From a virus: a stretch of 41,379 bases of DNA. Under the pieces are notes generated by a model. That model searched no databases and had not been told where the DNA came from. It saw only the letters and a program-made list of their open reading frames with translations. This document shows positions 18,825 to 27,421 of the stretch, piece by piece (position 1 is the first letter of the stretch; every line of letters starts with the position of its first letter). The stretch covers positions 1-41,379 of IMG/VR virus record IMGVR_UViG_3300046506_000212; one strand, 5' to 3'. Both the position numbers and the translations under genes were made by a program.

Positions 18825-19273
18825 GCCTGTACGGATGGATTGCCCTGGCCTTCGCTGTCGTTCTGGCGGGCTGGCAGTGGGACCACAACCGGAACGAAGT
18901 TGCCGCCCTAGAGCACGCCGCCACGGCGCAGCAGCAGGAAGTCGACCGGCTGGCATCGTCCAATAGCCAGTTCGCCCAACTGCTGATCGACCGGCACGCC
19001 CTGGACGAAAGGCTGGGCCTTATCAGTGTGCAAACGCAGACAACCAATCAAACGTTAGCCGGGCAGGGCGCCCAGTGGCGTCAGGCCTTCGCGGAGCTGA
19101 AACGCAATGACGATCAAGTTCGGGTTTATCTGGCTGCTCCTGTCCCTGTTGCTCTCGGCCTGCGCTACGCCCGCCCCGCAACCACTGACCCCCTTGCCTG
19201 GGGAGCGGGACAGGCCGCGCCTTTGTCCGTTGGTGGCCTGCCCACTGCCGGGCCGCCCGGCGCCGGGCCATAA
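18821..19273 (+). CDS. Rz: Inner-membrane spanin (Rz)
   Basis: A 150-residue protein with an N-terminal membrane anchor (LYGWIALAFAVVLAGWQW) and a long periplasmic coiled coil rich in Ala, Gln and Glu (EVAALEHAATAQQQEVDRLA and onward), then a Pro/Ala-rich tail. It contains the Rz1 gene in another frame, the typical spanin arrangement. With Rz1 it fuses inner and outer membranes in the last step of lysis. Confidence 0.88.
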   Translation: MSLYGWIALAFAVVLAGWQWDHNRNEVAALEHAATAQQQEVDRLASSNSQFAQLLIDRHALDERLGLISVQTQTTNQTLAGQGAQWRQAFAELKRNDDQVRVYLAAPVPVALGLRYARPATTDPLAWGAGQAAPLSVGGLPTAGPPGAGP

Positions 19274-19400
19274 CGAGGACATGACGGCCGCGCTCGATGA
19301 TACCGAGGCGGCCTTGAAGGCCTGCGCAGTTCAAGTGTTGGACTGCATTCAGCGACAGGACGCTGCGGCGTCCGTTACGGGTAACGAGGTTTCAAAGTGA
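19107..19400 (+). CDS. Rz1: Outer-membrane spanin lipoprotein (Rz1)
   Basis: A 97-residue lipoprotein embedded out of frame in Rz. The signal peptide MTIKFGFIWLLLSLLLSAC ends in the lipobox L-S-A-C (Cys19), followed by a proline-rich stretch (ATPAPQPLTPLPGERDRP). It extends beyond Rz by 127 bp, longer than classical Rz1, with a helical C-terminus (ALDDTEAALKACAVQVLDC). Confidence 0.88.
   Translation: MTIKFGFIWLLLSLLLSACATPAPQPLTPLPGERDRPRLCPLVACPLPGRPAPGHNEDMTAALDDTEAALKACAVQVLDCIQRQDAAASVTGNEVSK
19373..19386. repeat. Dispersed palindrome CGTTAC-GG-GTAACG
   Basis: Perfect copy at the end of Rz1, 10 bp before the next GTG start. Confidence 0.85.
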
Positions 19401-19936
19401 GCAAAAGCAAAGAGCAGTTGAAGGTTTTTGTCGTTACTGGTGATGGCGTGCCGCTCACTCGCGTAACTGCGGGTGGTTTCAGCGCTTTCCCCGAAGGTAT
19501 TCAGTTCTACGGCCTGCCCCGCGAGCGAGGTCGGGGTACTGAGCTGTTGGCGTATTTTCCGCGCCACTGTTCCGTTGTTCTCGAAAGCGCATTGAGCGGC
19601 GCTGCGCCGAGCGCGATGCCGACCCCGGCTGCGCCGGTCGAAATGGTCGTGGGTGAGGCTCTTTTCGAGCCGGGCCCGACTATCGGCAAGGTCACAATCA
19701 ATGTTACTGCCGGTGCGTTGCCGGATCTGACCAGCCTGCGCGAGGTGCTGGAGCAGATGCGGGGAAAGCTTCCCGCTTCTGACCGTAATGAGTGCCTGAA
19801 CGCCATCCTGCACTTTGTTGGGGTTCTGGCTGCGCCTGGCTCCCGTCCTGTCGCTGAAGACTTGATGACTATCAGCGATCTGGCCACGGCTGTCAGTCGC
19901 ATGAAGCACGTTGCTCATAAGCGTTTGAACGAGTGA
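19397..19936 (+). CDS. Hypothetical protein after the lysis cassette (179 aa)
   Basis: GTG 19397 overlaps the Rz1 stop. N-terminal beta part (LKVFVVTGDGVPLTRVTAGG, FSAFPEGIQFYGLP), a Pro/Ala linker (SAMPTPAAPVEMVVGEAL) and a helical C-terminus (LTSLREVLEQMRGKLPASDR and onward). Not recognised. Position between lysis and head genes suggests a virion or accessory role. Confidence 0.6.
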   Translation: MSKSKEQLKVFVVTGDGVPLTRVTAGGFSAFPEGIQFYGLPRERGRGTELLAYFPRHCSVVLESALSGAAPSAMPTPAAPVEMVVGEALFEPGPTIGKVTINVTAGALPDLTSLREVLEQMRGKLPASDRNECLNAILHFVGVLAAPGSRPVAEDLMTISDLATAVSRMKHVAHKRLNE

Positions 19937-19948
19937 CAAGTAATGATA

Positions 19949-19962
19949 TGTGACATGTCACA
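19949..19962. repeat. Palindrome TGTGACATGTCACA (copy 4)
   Basis: Intergenic, 12 bp after the 179-aa gene. It carries the stop codon of a possible leftward reading frame (19958-20143). Confidence 0.8.
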
Positions 19963-20143
19963 AGGTATCGCCGCCATGAAGTAAGTGCAGGGCCTCCCCG
20001 GCCGAAAAGGGGCGCTCATTGGTTAGCCGCGAAAGGCCCAGCGCTAGGCACGACGAGAGAATATCGGCCCGGAGTGCGTCGGTTTTGCCCCCGACCCCGA
20101 TAGCCATGAGGCCCATAGTGAGGCCCTGACATAGCACGGTCAT
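19958..20143 (-). CDS. Possible leftward small gene (61 aa)
   Basis: The only candidate in the 262-bp gap 19937-20198. From ATG 20143 it reads MTVLCQGLTMGLMAIGVGGK, then TDALRADILSSCLALGLSRL and ends EALHLLHGGDTL. Third positions are GC-rich as in true genes here, but no ribosome binding site or promoter is clear and it faces the late transcript. Kept at low confidence. Confidence 0.3.
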   Translation of the reverse strand: MTVLCQGLTMGLMAIGVGGKTDALRADILSSCLALGLSRLTNERPFSAGEALHLLHGGDTL

Positions 20144-20198
20144 AGGCACTGACGCCGGAGACGTAACCGGCCACGAATTCAACTGAGCGAGGCGCGCG

Positions 20199-20915
20199 AT
20201 GCTGCGGATTACTACAGAAGGCGCGGCCTCTGTTCGGCAGAAGCTGACCGAGATTGAAAAGCGTCAGCTCCCGTTCGCCACGATGACCGCGCTTAACCGC
20301 GTGGCCGTGGCGGTCAAGGCGGCAGAGGTGGACGCCATGCGTGCCCAGTTCGACCGGCCTACACGCTTCACCCTGAACAGCCTGTTTATCAAGCCTGCCA
20401 AGAAAGGGAAGCTTGAGGCAAAGGTGTGGGTCAAGGATTACGCATCGAAGGCCCAGGCCCCTACATGGTGGCTGCTGCCGGAAGTGATGGGCGGTGCCCG
20501 TGGCCAGAAGCGCAGCGAGAAGCTGTTGGCCGGTAAGGGGATCTTGCCCGGTGGTAAGTCGCTGATGCCTGGGCAGGGCATGAAGCTGGACGGGCAGGGC
20601 AACGTCAGTCGCGGGCAGATGCAAAAGATCCTGTCAGGCCTTGGCGCCCAGGGTGACAGGCACGCGAACAGTACGGACAGCAGGCGCAGCGCGGGCAACC
20701 GTAAGCGCTTCTTTGTCCTGGGCAAAGGTGCCAATGCCATCGGCATCGCTGAGCGCACAGGCAAGGGGCGTATGCAGATGGTGCTGGCCTTCGGGGCTAC
20801 CCCGTCCTACAGCTCGCGACTCGACTTCTTCGGCATCGCCAATCGGATCGTCCGGCAGCGGCTGCCCGCTGAGATGCGGCAGGCGCTCAACGAGGCGGTA
20901 CTGTCGGCCCGGTGA
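20199..20915 (+). CDS. Putative minor tail/head morphogenesis protein (238 aa)
   Basis: Basic protein. The start (LRITTEGAASVRQKLTEIEK, then LPFATMTALNRVAVAVKAAE) and the end (SRLDFFGIANRIVRQRLPAE) resemble minor tail protein Z-like and related virion morphogenesis proteins. It lies immediately before the terminase genes. The assignment is by pattern only and the exact role is uncertain. Confidence 0.5.
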   Translation: MLRITTEGAASVRQKLTEIEKRQLPFATMTALNRVAVAVKAAEVDAMRAQFDRPTRFTLNSLFIKPAKKGKLEAKVWVKDYASKAQAPTWWLLPEVMGGARGQKRSEKLLAGKGILPGGKSLMPGQGMKLDGQGNVSRGQMQKILSGLGAQGDRHANSTDSRRSAGNRKRFFVLGKGANAIGIAERTGKGRMQMVLAFGATPSYSSRLDFFGIANRIVRQRLPAEMRQALNEAVLSAR

Positions 20916-20981
20916 AAAAAGGTTGAAAAAAAGTGAAGAAAAGTGTTGACGAAATTGCAAAAGGTACTCCCGGCCATACCG

Positions 20982-20993
20982 CCCCCTAGGGGG
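20982..20993. other. Palindrome CCCCC-TA-GGGGG upstream of terminase (possible cos/pac)
   Basis: A perfect 12-bp palindrome between 20915 and the terminase small subunit, with a second hairpin CCCC-TTTT-GGGG at 21026-21037. Phages of this head type usually carry their packaging site beside or in the small terminase gene. This is a location-based guess. Confidence 0.35.
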
Positions 20994-21057
20994 TAATTCG
21001 AGGCCCGTCGTTTCAGTACATATGACCCCTTTTGGGGCAGAGGTTGTTGTTTATCCC

Positions 21058-21603
21058 ATGGCAAATCCGACCATTACCCGTGAGCCGCATTGGCTCAATA
21101 AGGTGCGTATGGCGGCCAGTCTCGGCATTTCCGTTCAAGCCTTTGATAAATGGGGCGTCAAGCCGATTGCAAAGATCGGCCGCGAAACGTTTTACGACGT
21201 CCGTTCGGTGCTGGACAACCGGTTAAAACACCAAGGCGACAAACATCAACCTGGCGCCGATGTGGTCGATCCGCTGATTGGCTACAAGATCGATCTTGAG
21301 CGCCTGCGCCTGACGAAAGAACAGGCTGACGCCCAGGCCCGGAAAAACCGGGTTGGCGATAAGGAGTTGGTGCCGGTTGGATTCATGGTTTACGCGCTGG
21401 CCAATCTGTCGGCGCGCCTCGCTTCGACCCTTAACACCGTTCACAAGAACGTAAAACGTCAGCACCCGGATATCAGCGTTCGCCACCTTGAAGCGGTGGA
21501 AACCGAGATCGCCGTTACTCGTAACGCGGCTGCCGGTTTGGCTGATCGCATACCGGAATTACTCGATGAATATGTCGCCACTTTGGATGCGGGATCTAGT
21601 TGA
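21058..21603 (+). CDS. Terminase small subunit (DUF1441/Nu1-like)
   Basis: A 181-residue protein. The N-terminal winged-helix-like part (WLNKVRMAASLGISVQAFDK) recognises packaging DNA. The middle is a Lys/Arg-rich coiled coil (YKIDLERLRLTKEQADAQAR, RKNRVGDKELVPVGFMV), the DUF1441 signature. ATG 21058 gives the conserved start MANPTITREP; ATG 21022 has no ribosome binding site. Overlaps the large subunit by 38 bp. Confidence 0.85.
   Translation: MANPTITREPHWLNKVRMAASLGISVQAFDKWGVKPIAKIGRETFYDVRSVLDNRLKHQGDKHQPGADVVDPLIGYKIDLERLRLTKEQADAQARKNRVGDKELVPVGFMVYALANLSARLASTLNTVHKNVKRQHPDISVRHLEAVETEIAVTRNAAAGLADRIPELLDEYVATLDAGSS
21513..21526. repeat. Dispersed palindrome CGTTAC-TC-GTAACG
   Basis: Perfect copy inside the small terminase gene, same spacer as the copy at 3416. 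Confidence 0.8.
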
Positions 21604-23623
21604 GGCTGTCCGCCGTGGCCTGAAGAACCTTGAAGTAGATCCGCCCATGACCGCCGTCGAGTGGGCCGACGAATATTTCTATATGTCGTCTGAATCCTCC
21701 TACGGTGAAGGCAAGTGGACGACTGAGCCGTTTCAGGTGGCGTTGCTGAACGCCATGGGTAACGACCTGATCGACGAATTCAATCTGCCGAAGTCTGCGC
21801 GTATTGGTTATACCAAGATGCTGATGGCGAACATCGCCTACAAGCTCAAGCACAAGAAACGCAGTATTTGCATGTGGAGCCCAACGGACGACGACGCCAA
21901 GGGCATCATGAAAAAGCACGTCGACCCGATGATTCGCGACGTGCCGGTGATCAAGGCCATGGCGCCCTGGTTCGGCAAGAAACACAAGGACAATACCGAG
22001 GATCAAAAGACCTTCGAGAACCGCAAGGTTCTGTGGTGGTTGGGCGGTAAGGCTGCGGGCAACTACCGGGAGAAAAGCCCGGACGAAGTTGGCTACGACG
22101 AGCTTTCAAGCTTCGACGCAGACATTCAGGGCGAAGGCTCGCCGACGTTCCTCGGGGATAAGCGCCTTGAGGGCGCGACCTTCCCTAAGTCAATCCGTGG
22201 GTCTACTCCCAAGCTTGCGGGTAGCTGCCAGATTACGCGGGCGGCTGAAGAATCGGCCTACCTGCTGCGGTTCCATATCCGGTGCCCACACTGCAAGACG
22301 GAACAGACGCTGAAGTGGGGCGGCAAGGACGAGCCATACGGCCTCAAGTGGTCGAAGGATGAGCGCGGGGAGGTCGACAAGGCCTGGTATCTGTGCGAGT
22401 CCGGCAACGGTTGCAGCTTCGAGCATTACCAGATGATCGAAGCGTCACGCTCTGGCCGGTACATCTGCGACCGGACGGGGATCTGGACCCGCGACAGCAT
22501 GGAATGGTTCGGGCGGGATGATCAGCCCATTCGGACGCCGCGCCGCCTGACGTTCCATATCTGGACGATTTATTCGACCTTCACCACTTGGGTGAAGATC
22601 GCAGACGAGCGGACCAAGGCCGGTAAGGACCGGGGCAAGCTGAAAACCTTCGTCAACACGACGTTGGGCGAAGCCTGGGAAGAAGACCTAACCGAAAAGG
22701 TCGACTGGGAACTGCTGTATGCCCGGCGCGAGGTGTACCCCGCCCAGGTGCCGCCGCGTGTGGTGGTGCTGACCGGCTCGATAGATACCCAAGACGACCG
22801 TTACGAGCTACGGGTTTGGGGCTGGGGCGCTGGTGAGGAATCGTGGCTTGTGTGGCGCAAGATCCTGACCGGAGACCCGGAAAGCGCGGTTCTGAAACGC
22901 AAGGTCGGGTTAGAGCTGCACCGTCAGTTCACCCGCTCCGATGGCGCGGTTATGCGGGTGGAGCGTTGGTGCTGGGACTCCGGTGGCCACCACTCCGACA
23001 CCGTTCGGGCCGAGAGTCGTAAACATGGCGTGCATTGGGTAATCCCAATCTTCGGCGCCAGTGTCTACGGCAAGCCGATTGCGAGCTTTCCACGGCGCAA
23101 GGAAAAGAAATCCAAGACCTACCTTACCGAGGTCGGTACGGACAACGCCAAAGAGGTGATCTACAACCGCCTCAAGCTGCAAAAGGACGGCAACCGTCCT
23201 GTGCCTGGGTTGGTTCACTTCCCGGCAGATGACTTGATCTGCGACGAAACCGAGCTGAAGCAGCTAACCAGCGAAACCAAGAAATGGATCATGGCCCGTG
23301 GGCGTCGTGTGCTGCGCTGGGATGCCAGCAAGCGGCGTAACGAAGCGCTCGATTGCTTTGTGTACGCCCTGGCCGCGCTGCGGATCTGTCAGGAGAAATT
23401 CGGCCTCGATCTTGAGTATCTGGCCGGACAGAACGCGGCGGGTGGCGTTCCTGAGCTGCCAGACGACCCGGAGGACTCTGACGAGCCTGAAGGCGACGAC
23501 GAGCCAGAAGCCCCAGCGCCTGAGCCTGAGCAAGAACCGGCCCCGGCGCCGATCCAGCCCCAACCAGACCACCAGCCCGCCGTTGGCGGCTGGATTGAAA
23601 CAGGAGCAAACGCATGGCTGTGA
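21566..23623 (+). CDS. Terminase large subunit (GpA family)
   Basis: A 685-residue lambda gpA-type packaging motor. Visible marks are YGEGKWTTEPFQVALLNAMG (the conserved W-T near the N-terminus), a P-loop region around PKSARIGYTKMLMANIAYKL, the Walker B-like DEVGYDELSSFD, a zinc-finger-like C-x2-C with later cysteines (RCPHCKTEQT, CESGNGC) and nuclease-region acidic residues (LTGSIDTQDDRYELRVWGWG, EALDCFVYALAALRI). The C-terminal 60 residues are Pro/Glu/Asp-rich and variable. Start ATG 21566 (MNMSPLW) is chosen over an upstream option inside the small subunit gene. Confidence 0.93.
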   Translation: MNMSPLWMRDLVEAVRRGLKNLEVDPPMTAVEWADEYFYMSSESSYGEGKWTTEPFQVALLNAMGNDLIDEFNLPKSARIGYTKMLMANIAYKLKHKKRSICMWSPTDDDAKGIMKKHVDPMIRDVPVIKAMAPWFGKKHKDNTEDQKTFENRKVLWWLGGKAAGNYREKSPDEVGYDELSSFDADIQGEGSPTFLGDKRLEGATFPKSIRGSTPKLAGSCQITRAAEESAYLLRFHIRCPHCKTEQTLKWGGKDEPYGLKWSKDERGEVDKAWYLCESGNGCSFEHYQMIEASRSGRYICDRTGIWTRDSMEWFGRDDQPIRTPRRLTFHIWTIYSTFTTWVKIADERTKAGKDRGKLKTFVNTTLGEAWEEDLTEKVDWELLYARREVYPAQVPPRVVVLTGSIDTQDDRYELRVWGWGAGEESWLVWRKILTGDPESAVLKRKVGLELHRQFTRSDGAVMRVERWCWDSGGHHSDTVRAESRKHGVHWVIPIFGASVYGKPIASFPRRKEKKSKTYLTEVGTDNAKEVIYNRLKLQKDGNRPVPGLVHFPADDLICDETELKQLTSETKKWIMARGRRVLRWDASKRRNEALDCFVYALAALRICQEKFGLDLEYLAGQNAAGGVPELPDDPEDSDEPEGDDEPEAPAPEPEQEPAPAPIQPQPDHQPAVGGWIETGANAWL

Positions 23624-23820
23624 TAGCTCGGGAAATGCTCGACAAGTACCTGGCTGCCGAGGCGGCGGTATTGGATGGCAAAGAAATCATGTTCGGCGGT
23701 CGAAAGGTCGTTTACGCGGATCTGCCGCAAATCATTGCGGGCCGAAAGGAGTGGGAGCGCCGGGTGGCGCTGGAAATGCGCGGGGGGCGTCCGGGCTATT
23801 CCCTGGCGTCGTTTGAATGA
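23614..23820 (+). CDS. W: Head-tail joining protein gpW
   Basis: A 68-residue gpW-type protein: EMLDKYLAAEAAVLDGKEIM, FGGRKVVYADLPQIIAGRKE and EWERRVALE match the lambda gpW fold (two helices and a beta hairpin with a conserved LxxI...REW pattern). It overlaps TerL by 10 bp and the portal by 4 bp. Seals DNA in the head after packaging. Confidence 0.9.
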   Translation: MAVIAREMLDKYLAAEAAVLDGKEIMFGGRKVVYADLPQIIAGRKEWERRVALEMRGGRPGYSLASFE

Positions 23821-25361
23821 GCCGTATGAACCTGTTGGACAAGGCTCTGGCTCCGATCTTCCCCGGCATGGTGGCTGAGCGTCTGCGGGCCAGGAACGTG
23901 ATCATGGCCTTTGAAGCCGCGACCCCGAGCCGGACGCACAAGGCCAAGAAGCAACCGCGAAGTGCCGACGCTTCACTGAATCGCACACTGAAGTCGTTGC
24001 GCGAGCAATGCCGCAAGCTGGACGAGGACCACGACATTGTGACCGGTCTGTTTGACCGCCTGGAGGAACGGGTGGTTGGCGGGCCGGGCATTGCCGTTGA
24101 GCCTATCCCGCTGGACCGTGACGGTAACGTGCATGTGGCGTTCGCGGCGGCCATTAAATCGCTGTGGGGTGAATGGTCGCTGTCGCCCGAGGCTTCGGGC
24201 GAGCTGAGTCGGCCCCAAATGGAGCGGCTTGTGTGCCGGACCTGGCTGCGCGATGGCGAGGCCTTGGCACAGATGCTGCGGGGAGATGTTCCCGGCTACC
24301 AGCACCTACACGGTGTCCCTTTTGCCCTGGAGATGTTAGAGCCGGACTACCTGCCTATCGAGTACACCGACCCTTCCCAGGGCATCGTGCAAGGAGTTGA
24401 GCGTAATGCATGGCGCCGTGTCCGGGCCTACCACTTGCTCAAGGTTCACCCAGGGGATTTGCGCGGCAACCTCGCTCAGAACACCAAACGGGTTACGTCC
24501 GATCAGGTGATTCACATTGCGCACCGTAAGCGCATCGGCCAGAACCGGGGGCAGCCGCTGTTGCATGCGGTCCTGATCCGGTTGGCGGATATCAAGGATT
24601 ACGAGGAAAGCGAGCGGGTGGCAGCGCGGATTAGCGCGGCGCTAGCCATGTACATCAAGAAGGGTACGGGCGAGGACTTCGTACCGCCTGCGAACGGTGA
24701 GGTTCGCTCTGAGCGGAGTTTCCCGATTGCCCCCGGCATTGTGATTGACACCCTGTTGCCCGGTGAAGACGTCGGGATGATCGAAAGCAACCGGCCTAAC
24801 CCGTTCCTTGAAGGGTTCCGCAATGGCCAGTTGAAGGCCGTGGCGGCAGGTTCACGCAGTACCTATTCCAGCGTGGCGCGCAGCTACGACGGTACTTACT
24901 CGGCCCAGCGTCAAGAGCTGGTCGAGGGGCAGTTGGGTTACGACCTTTTGCAGCATGAGTTTATCGACTACTGGTGCCGCCCGGTTTATCGGGAATGGCT
25001 GCGCATGGCGATCATGAGCGGCCAACTGGTCGTGCCTGGGGATGTAGATCCCCTAACGATCTACGGCGCGTTTTATCAGGGGCCGGTGATGCCCTGGATT
25101 AACCCGGTGCATGAGGCCACGGCCTGGAAACTTCTTGTTGAGGCCGGGTTTGCTGATGAGGCCGAGGTGGCCCGTTCGCGTCAGCGCAACCCTTCAGAAC
25201 TCAAGGCGTCGCGCAAGGCTGAAGTAGCCGCGAACCGAGAGGACGGGCTTGTATTTAGCTCGGACTACTACCACCAAATCTACGGGAAGAATCAGCCCAA
25301 TGATGACGAAAAACAACGAACCGCTGATGCGGCCACAGGGGTCGACCCCAAGCACGAATAG
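23817..25361 (+). CDS. Portal protein (lambda gpB family)
   Basis: A 514-residue portal. Family features include SLREQCRKLDEDHDIVTGLF near the N-terminus, LWGEWSLSPEASGELSRPQM, MLRGDVPGYQHLHGVPFALE, the VIHIAHRKRIGQNRGQPLLH core and YSSVARSYDGTYSAQRQELV. The portal forms the dodecameric DNA gate at one capsid vertex. It overlaps the protease-capsid gene by 62 bp in another frame. Confidence 0.93.
   Translation: MSRMNLLDKALAPIFPGMVAERLRARNVIMAFEAATPSRTHKAKKQPRSADASLNRTLKSLREQCRKLDEDHDIVTGLFDRLEERVVGGPGIAVEPIPLDRDGNVHVAFAAAIKSLWGEWSLSPEASGELSRPQMERLVCRTWLRDGEALAQMLRGDVPGYQHLHGVPFALEMLEPDYLPIEYTDPSQGIVQGVERNAWRRVRAYHLLKVHPGDLRGNLAQNTKRVTSDQVIHIAHRKRIGQNRGQPLLHAVLIRLADIKDYEESERVAARISAALAMYIKKGTGEDFVPPANGEVRSERSFPIAPGIVIDTLLPGEDVGMIESNRPNPFLEGFRNGQLKAVAAGSRSTYSSVARSYDGTYSAQRQELVEGQLGYDLLQHEFIDYWCRPVYREWLRMAIMSGQLVVPGDVDPLTIYGAFYQGPVMPWINPVHEATAWKLLVEAGFADEAEVARSRQRNPSELKASRKAEVAANREDGLVFSSDYYHQIYGKNQPNDDEKQRTADAATGVDPKHE
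24117..24129. repeat. Dispersed palindrome, one mismatch (CGTGAC-G-GTAACG)
   Basis: Inside the portal gene, spacer G, same mismatch as the copy at 6731. Confidence 0.45.
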
Positions 25362-27360
25362 CCCGAGCGGCGGCGAGAGCTGGTATCGGCTGCGGGCCTC
25401 TGCTGGCGGCGTCGTGGAAATGCTGCTGTACGGGGATATCGGTTCCTGGGGCATCACGGCCAACCAGTTTTCCAACGATCTGAAGGCCCTCGGCGACGTT
25501 TCACAAATCAACCTGCACGTTCACTCCCCAGGCGGTGACGTGTTTGAAGGCATGGCCATTTACAACCTGCTGAAGAATCACCCGGCACGGGTTGAGGGCA
25601 CGGTAGACGGCTTGGCCGCGTCCATGGGGAGCGTGATTCTCATGGCTTCCGATGTGATCCGCATCCCGGCCAACGCCATGATCATGGTGCATAAGCCGTG
25701 GGGGATTCAGGGCGGTGACGCCGATGAAATGCGCCGTTATGCCGACCTTCTCGACAAGGTTGAAGACTCGTTGGTAGCGGCTTACACCAACAAGACCGGC
25801 AAGACCTCGGACGAAGTAAAAGCCTTGCTCGCTGCTGAAACCTGGATGACCGGCGTTGAAGCGGTCGAGCTGGGTTTCGCTGACGAGCTGGTCGAGCCCG
25901 TGGCCGCCTTCGCCAAAATCAATTCACAACGCATGCAGGACTTCCAAAAAATGCCCGATTCTCTGAAAAACCTGTTCGATCCTCGCGGTTCTGCGCCTGC
26001 GCCTGTGGCCGCGCCACCTGCGCCGGTCGCCGCTGCGCCTGCTGCCCCTGCTGCGCTGACGCCCGATCAAATCATGGCCCAGGGCGCTGCGGCAGAAGCG
26101 GCGCGCCGTAATGCCATCAATGCGGCCTTTGCGCCGTTCGCAGTCCATGTCGCGCTACGTGATACCTGCCTGGATGACTTCGCCTGTACGGTGGATCAGG
26201 CTAACGCGAAGCTCCTGGCGGCCATCGGCCAAGGCACCACGCCTACGGCCACTACCCGTCACCCTGGCCATATCACTAACGGCAATCTGGTGGGCGATTC
26301 GGTCCGTGCTTCGCTGTACGGCCGCCTCGGCCTGGAAGAAAACGAAGCGGACAACGCTTACAACTTCATGACCCTGCGCGAGCTGGCCCGCGCCTCGCTC
26401 GCTGATCGCGCCATTGGCGTGGCCAGCCTGCGGCCGATGGATATGGTCGGTCTGGCGTTCACTCATGACGCGAGCGACTTCGGCAACATCCTGTTGGATG
26501 CTTCGCACCGTTCCTTGTTGGAAGGCTGGGAGCAGGCGACCGAGACCTATCAGTTGTGGACCCGTGCGGGTCGACTGAGCGACTTCAAGGTGGCGAACCG
26601 TGTCGGCCTGGGTTCGTTCTCGACGCTGCGTGAAGTGCGTCCGGGTGCTGAATATAAGTACATCACCCTCGGCGACAGCGGTGAAACCATCCGTCTGGCC
26701 ACCTACGGCGAAATCTTCAGCATCAACCGTCAGGCGATCATCAACGACGATCTGGACGCCTTGAGCGCGATCCCGCGCATGATGGGCGAAGCCGCTCGCG
26801 CAACCATCGGTGATCTGGTGTATGACACCCTGATCAACAACGGCAAGATGCGCGACGGTAAACCGCTGTTTGATGCCTCGCGCAAAAACCTGTTCTCCGG
26901 TGCTAACTCGGCGCTGTCTATCGAATCGATGAGTGCCGCGAAAAGCGCCATGGCGCTGCAAAAGGCCAAGGTGGCCAAGGACGGCGACAAGGCGCGAACG
27001 CTGAACATTCGCCCTGCCTTCCTGCTGTGCCCGGTTGCCCTGGAAGACAAGGCCAATCAGTTGATCCGTTCCACTTCTGTGCCGACCGCCACGGTCAATG
27101 CCGGTGTGGTTAACCCGATCAAGGACTTCGCCCAGGTCATCGGCGAACCGCGCCTCGACGATGCGTCGTCCGCGTCGTGGTATCTGGCCGGTCGCCAGAA
27201 TAGCGACACTATCGAGGTGGCCTATCTGGACGGCATCGACGTGCCGTATATCGACCAGCAGGAAGGCTTTACCAGCGACGGTATCGCGACGAAGGTCCGT
27301 ATCGATGCGGGCGTGTCTGCGCTCGACTCGCGTGGCCTGAACAAGTCTGTCGGCGCGTAA
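25300..27360 (+). CDS. ClpP-type prohead protease fused to major capsid protein
   Basis: A 686-residue fusion. Residues about 20-215 are a ClpP-like prohead protease: LHVHSPGGDVFEGMAIYNLL, catalytic Ser108 in GLAASMGSV, His131 in MVHKPWG and the following helical domain to FADELVEPV. A Pro/Ala-rich linker (about 230-265) leads to the capsid domain, which has Mu gpT-like segments: LAFTHDASDFGNILLDASHR, LATYGEIFSINRQAIINDDL, IGDLVYDTLINNGKM and YIDQQEGFTSDG. Start ATG 25300 follows GGGAAG; an upstream start at 25249 lies deep in the portal gene. The protease presumably frees the capsid domain during assembly. Confidence 0.9.
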   Translation: MMTKNNEPLMRPQGSTPSTNSPSGGESWYRLRASAGGVVEMLLYGDIGSWGITANQFSNDLKALGDVSQINLHVHSPGGDVFEGMAIYNLLKNHPARVEGTVDGLAASMGSVILMASDVIRIPANAMIMVHKPWGIQGGDADEMRRYADLLDKVEDSLVAAYTNKTGKTSDEVKALLAAETWMTGVEAVELGFADELVEPVAAFAKINSQRMQDFQKMPDSLKNLFDPRGSAPAPVAAPPAPVAAAPAAPAALTPDQIMAQGAAAEAARRNAINAAFAPFAVHVALRDTCLDDFACTVDQANAKLLAAIGQGTTPTATTRHPGHITNGNLVGDSVRASLYGRLGLEENEADNAYNFMTLRELARASLADRAIGVASLRPMDMVGLAFTHDASDFGNILLDASHRSLLEGWEQATETYQLWTRAGRLSDFKVANRVGLGSFSTLREVRPGAEYKYITLGDSGETIRLATYGEIFSINRQAIINDDLDALSAIPRMMGEAARATIGDLVYDTLINNGKMRDGKPLFDASRKNLFSGANSALSIESMSAAKSAMALQKAKVAKDGDKARTLNIRPAFLLCPVALEDKANQLIRSTSVPTATVNAGVVNPIKDFAQVIGEPRLDDASSASWYLAGRQNSDTIEVAYLDGIDVPYIDQQEGFTSDGIATKVRIDAGVSALDSRGLNKSVGA

Positions 27361-27379
27361 CCCGCTGCCATCCCCATAG

Positions 27380-27399
27380 CCCCGCCTTGAGCGGGGTTT
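27380..27399 (+). terminator. Terminator after the capsid gene
   Basis: CCCCGC-CTTGA-GCGGGG-TTT. Partial termination here would lower expression of downstream genes relative to capsid protein. Confidence 0.6.
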
Positions 27400-27421
27400 G
27401 TTGTTTCTGGACAGGAGAAAA

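Noticed and set aside
20016-20624. Minus-strand 202-codon frame over the start of the 238-aa gene
   Set aside because: His/Leu/Arg-rich antisense shadow of a well-supported plus-strand gene.
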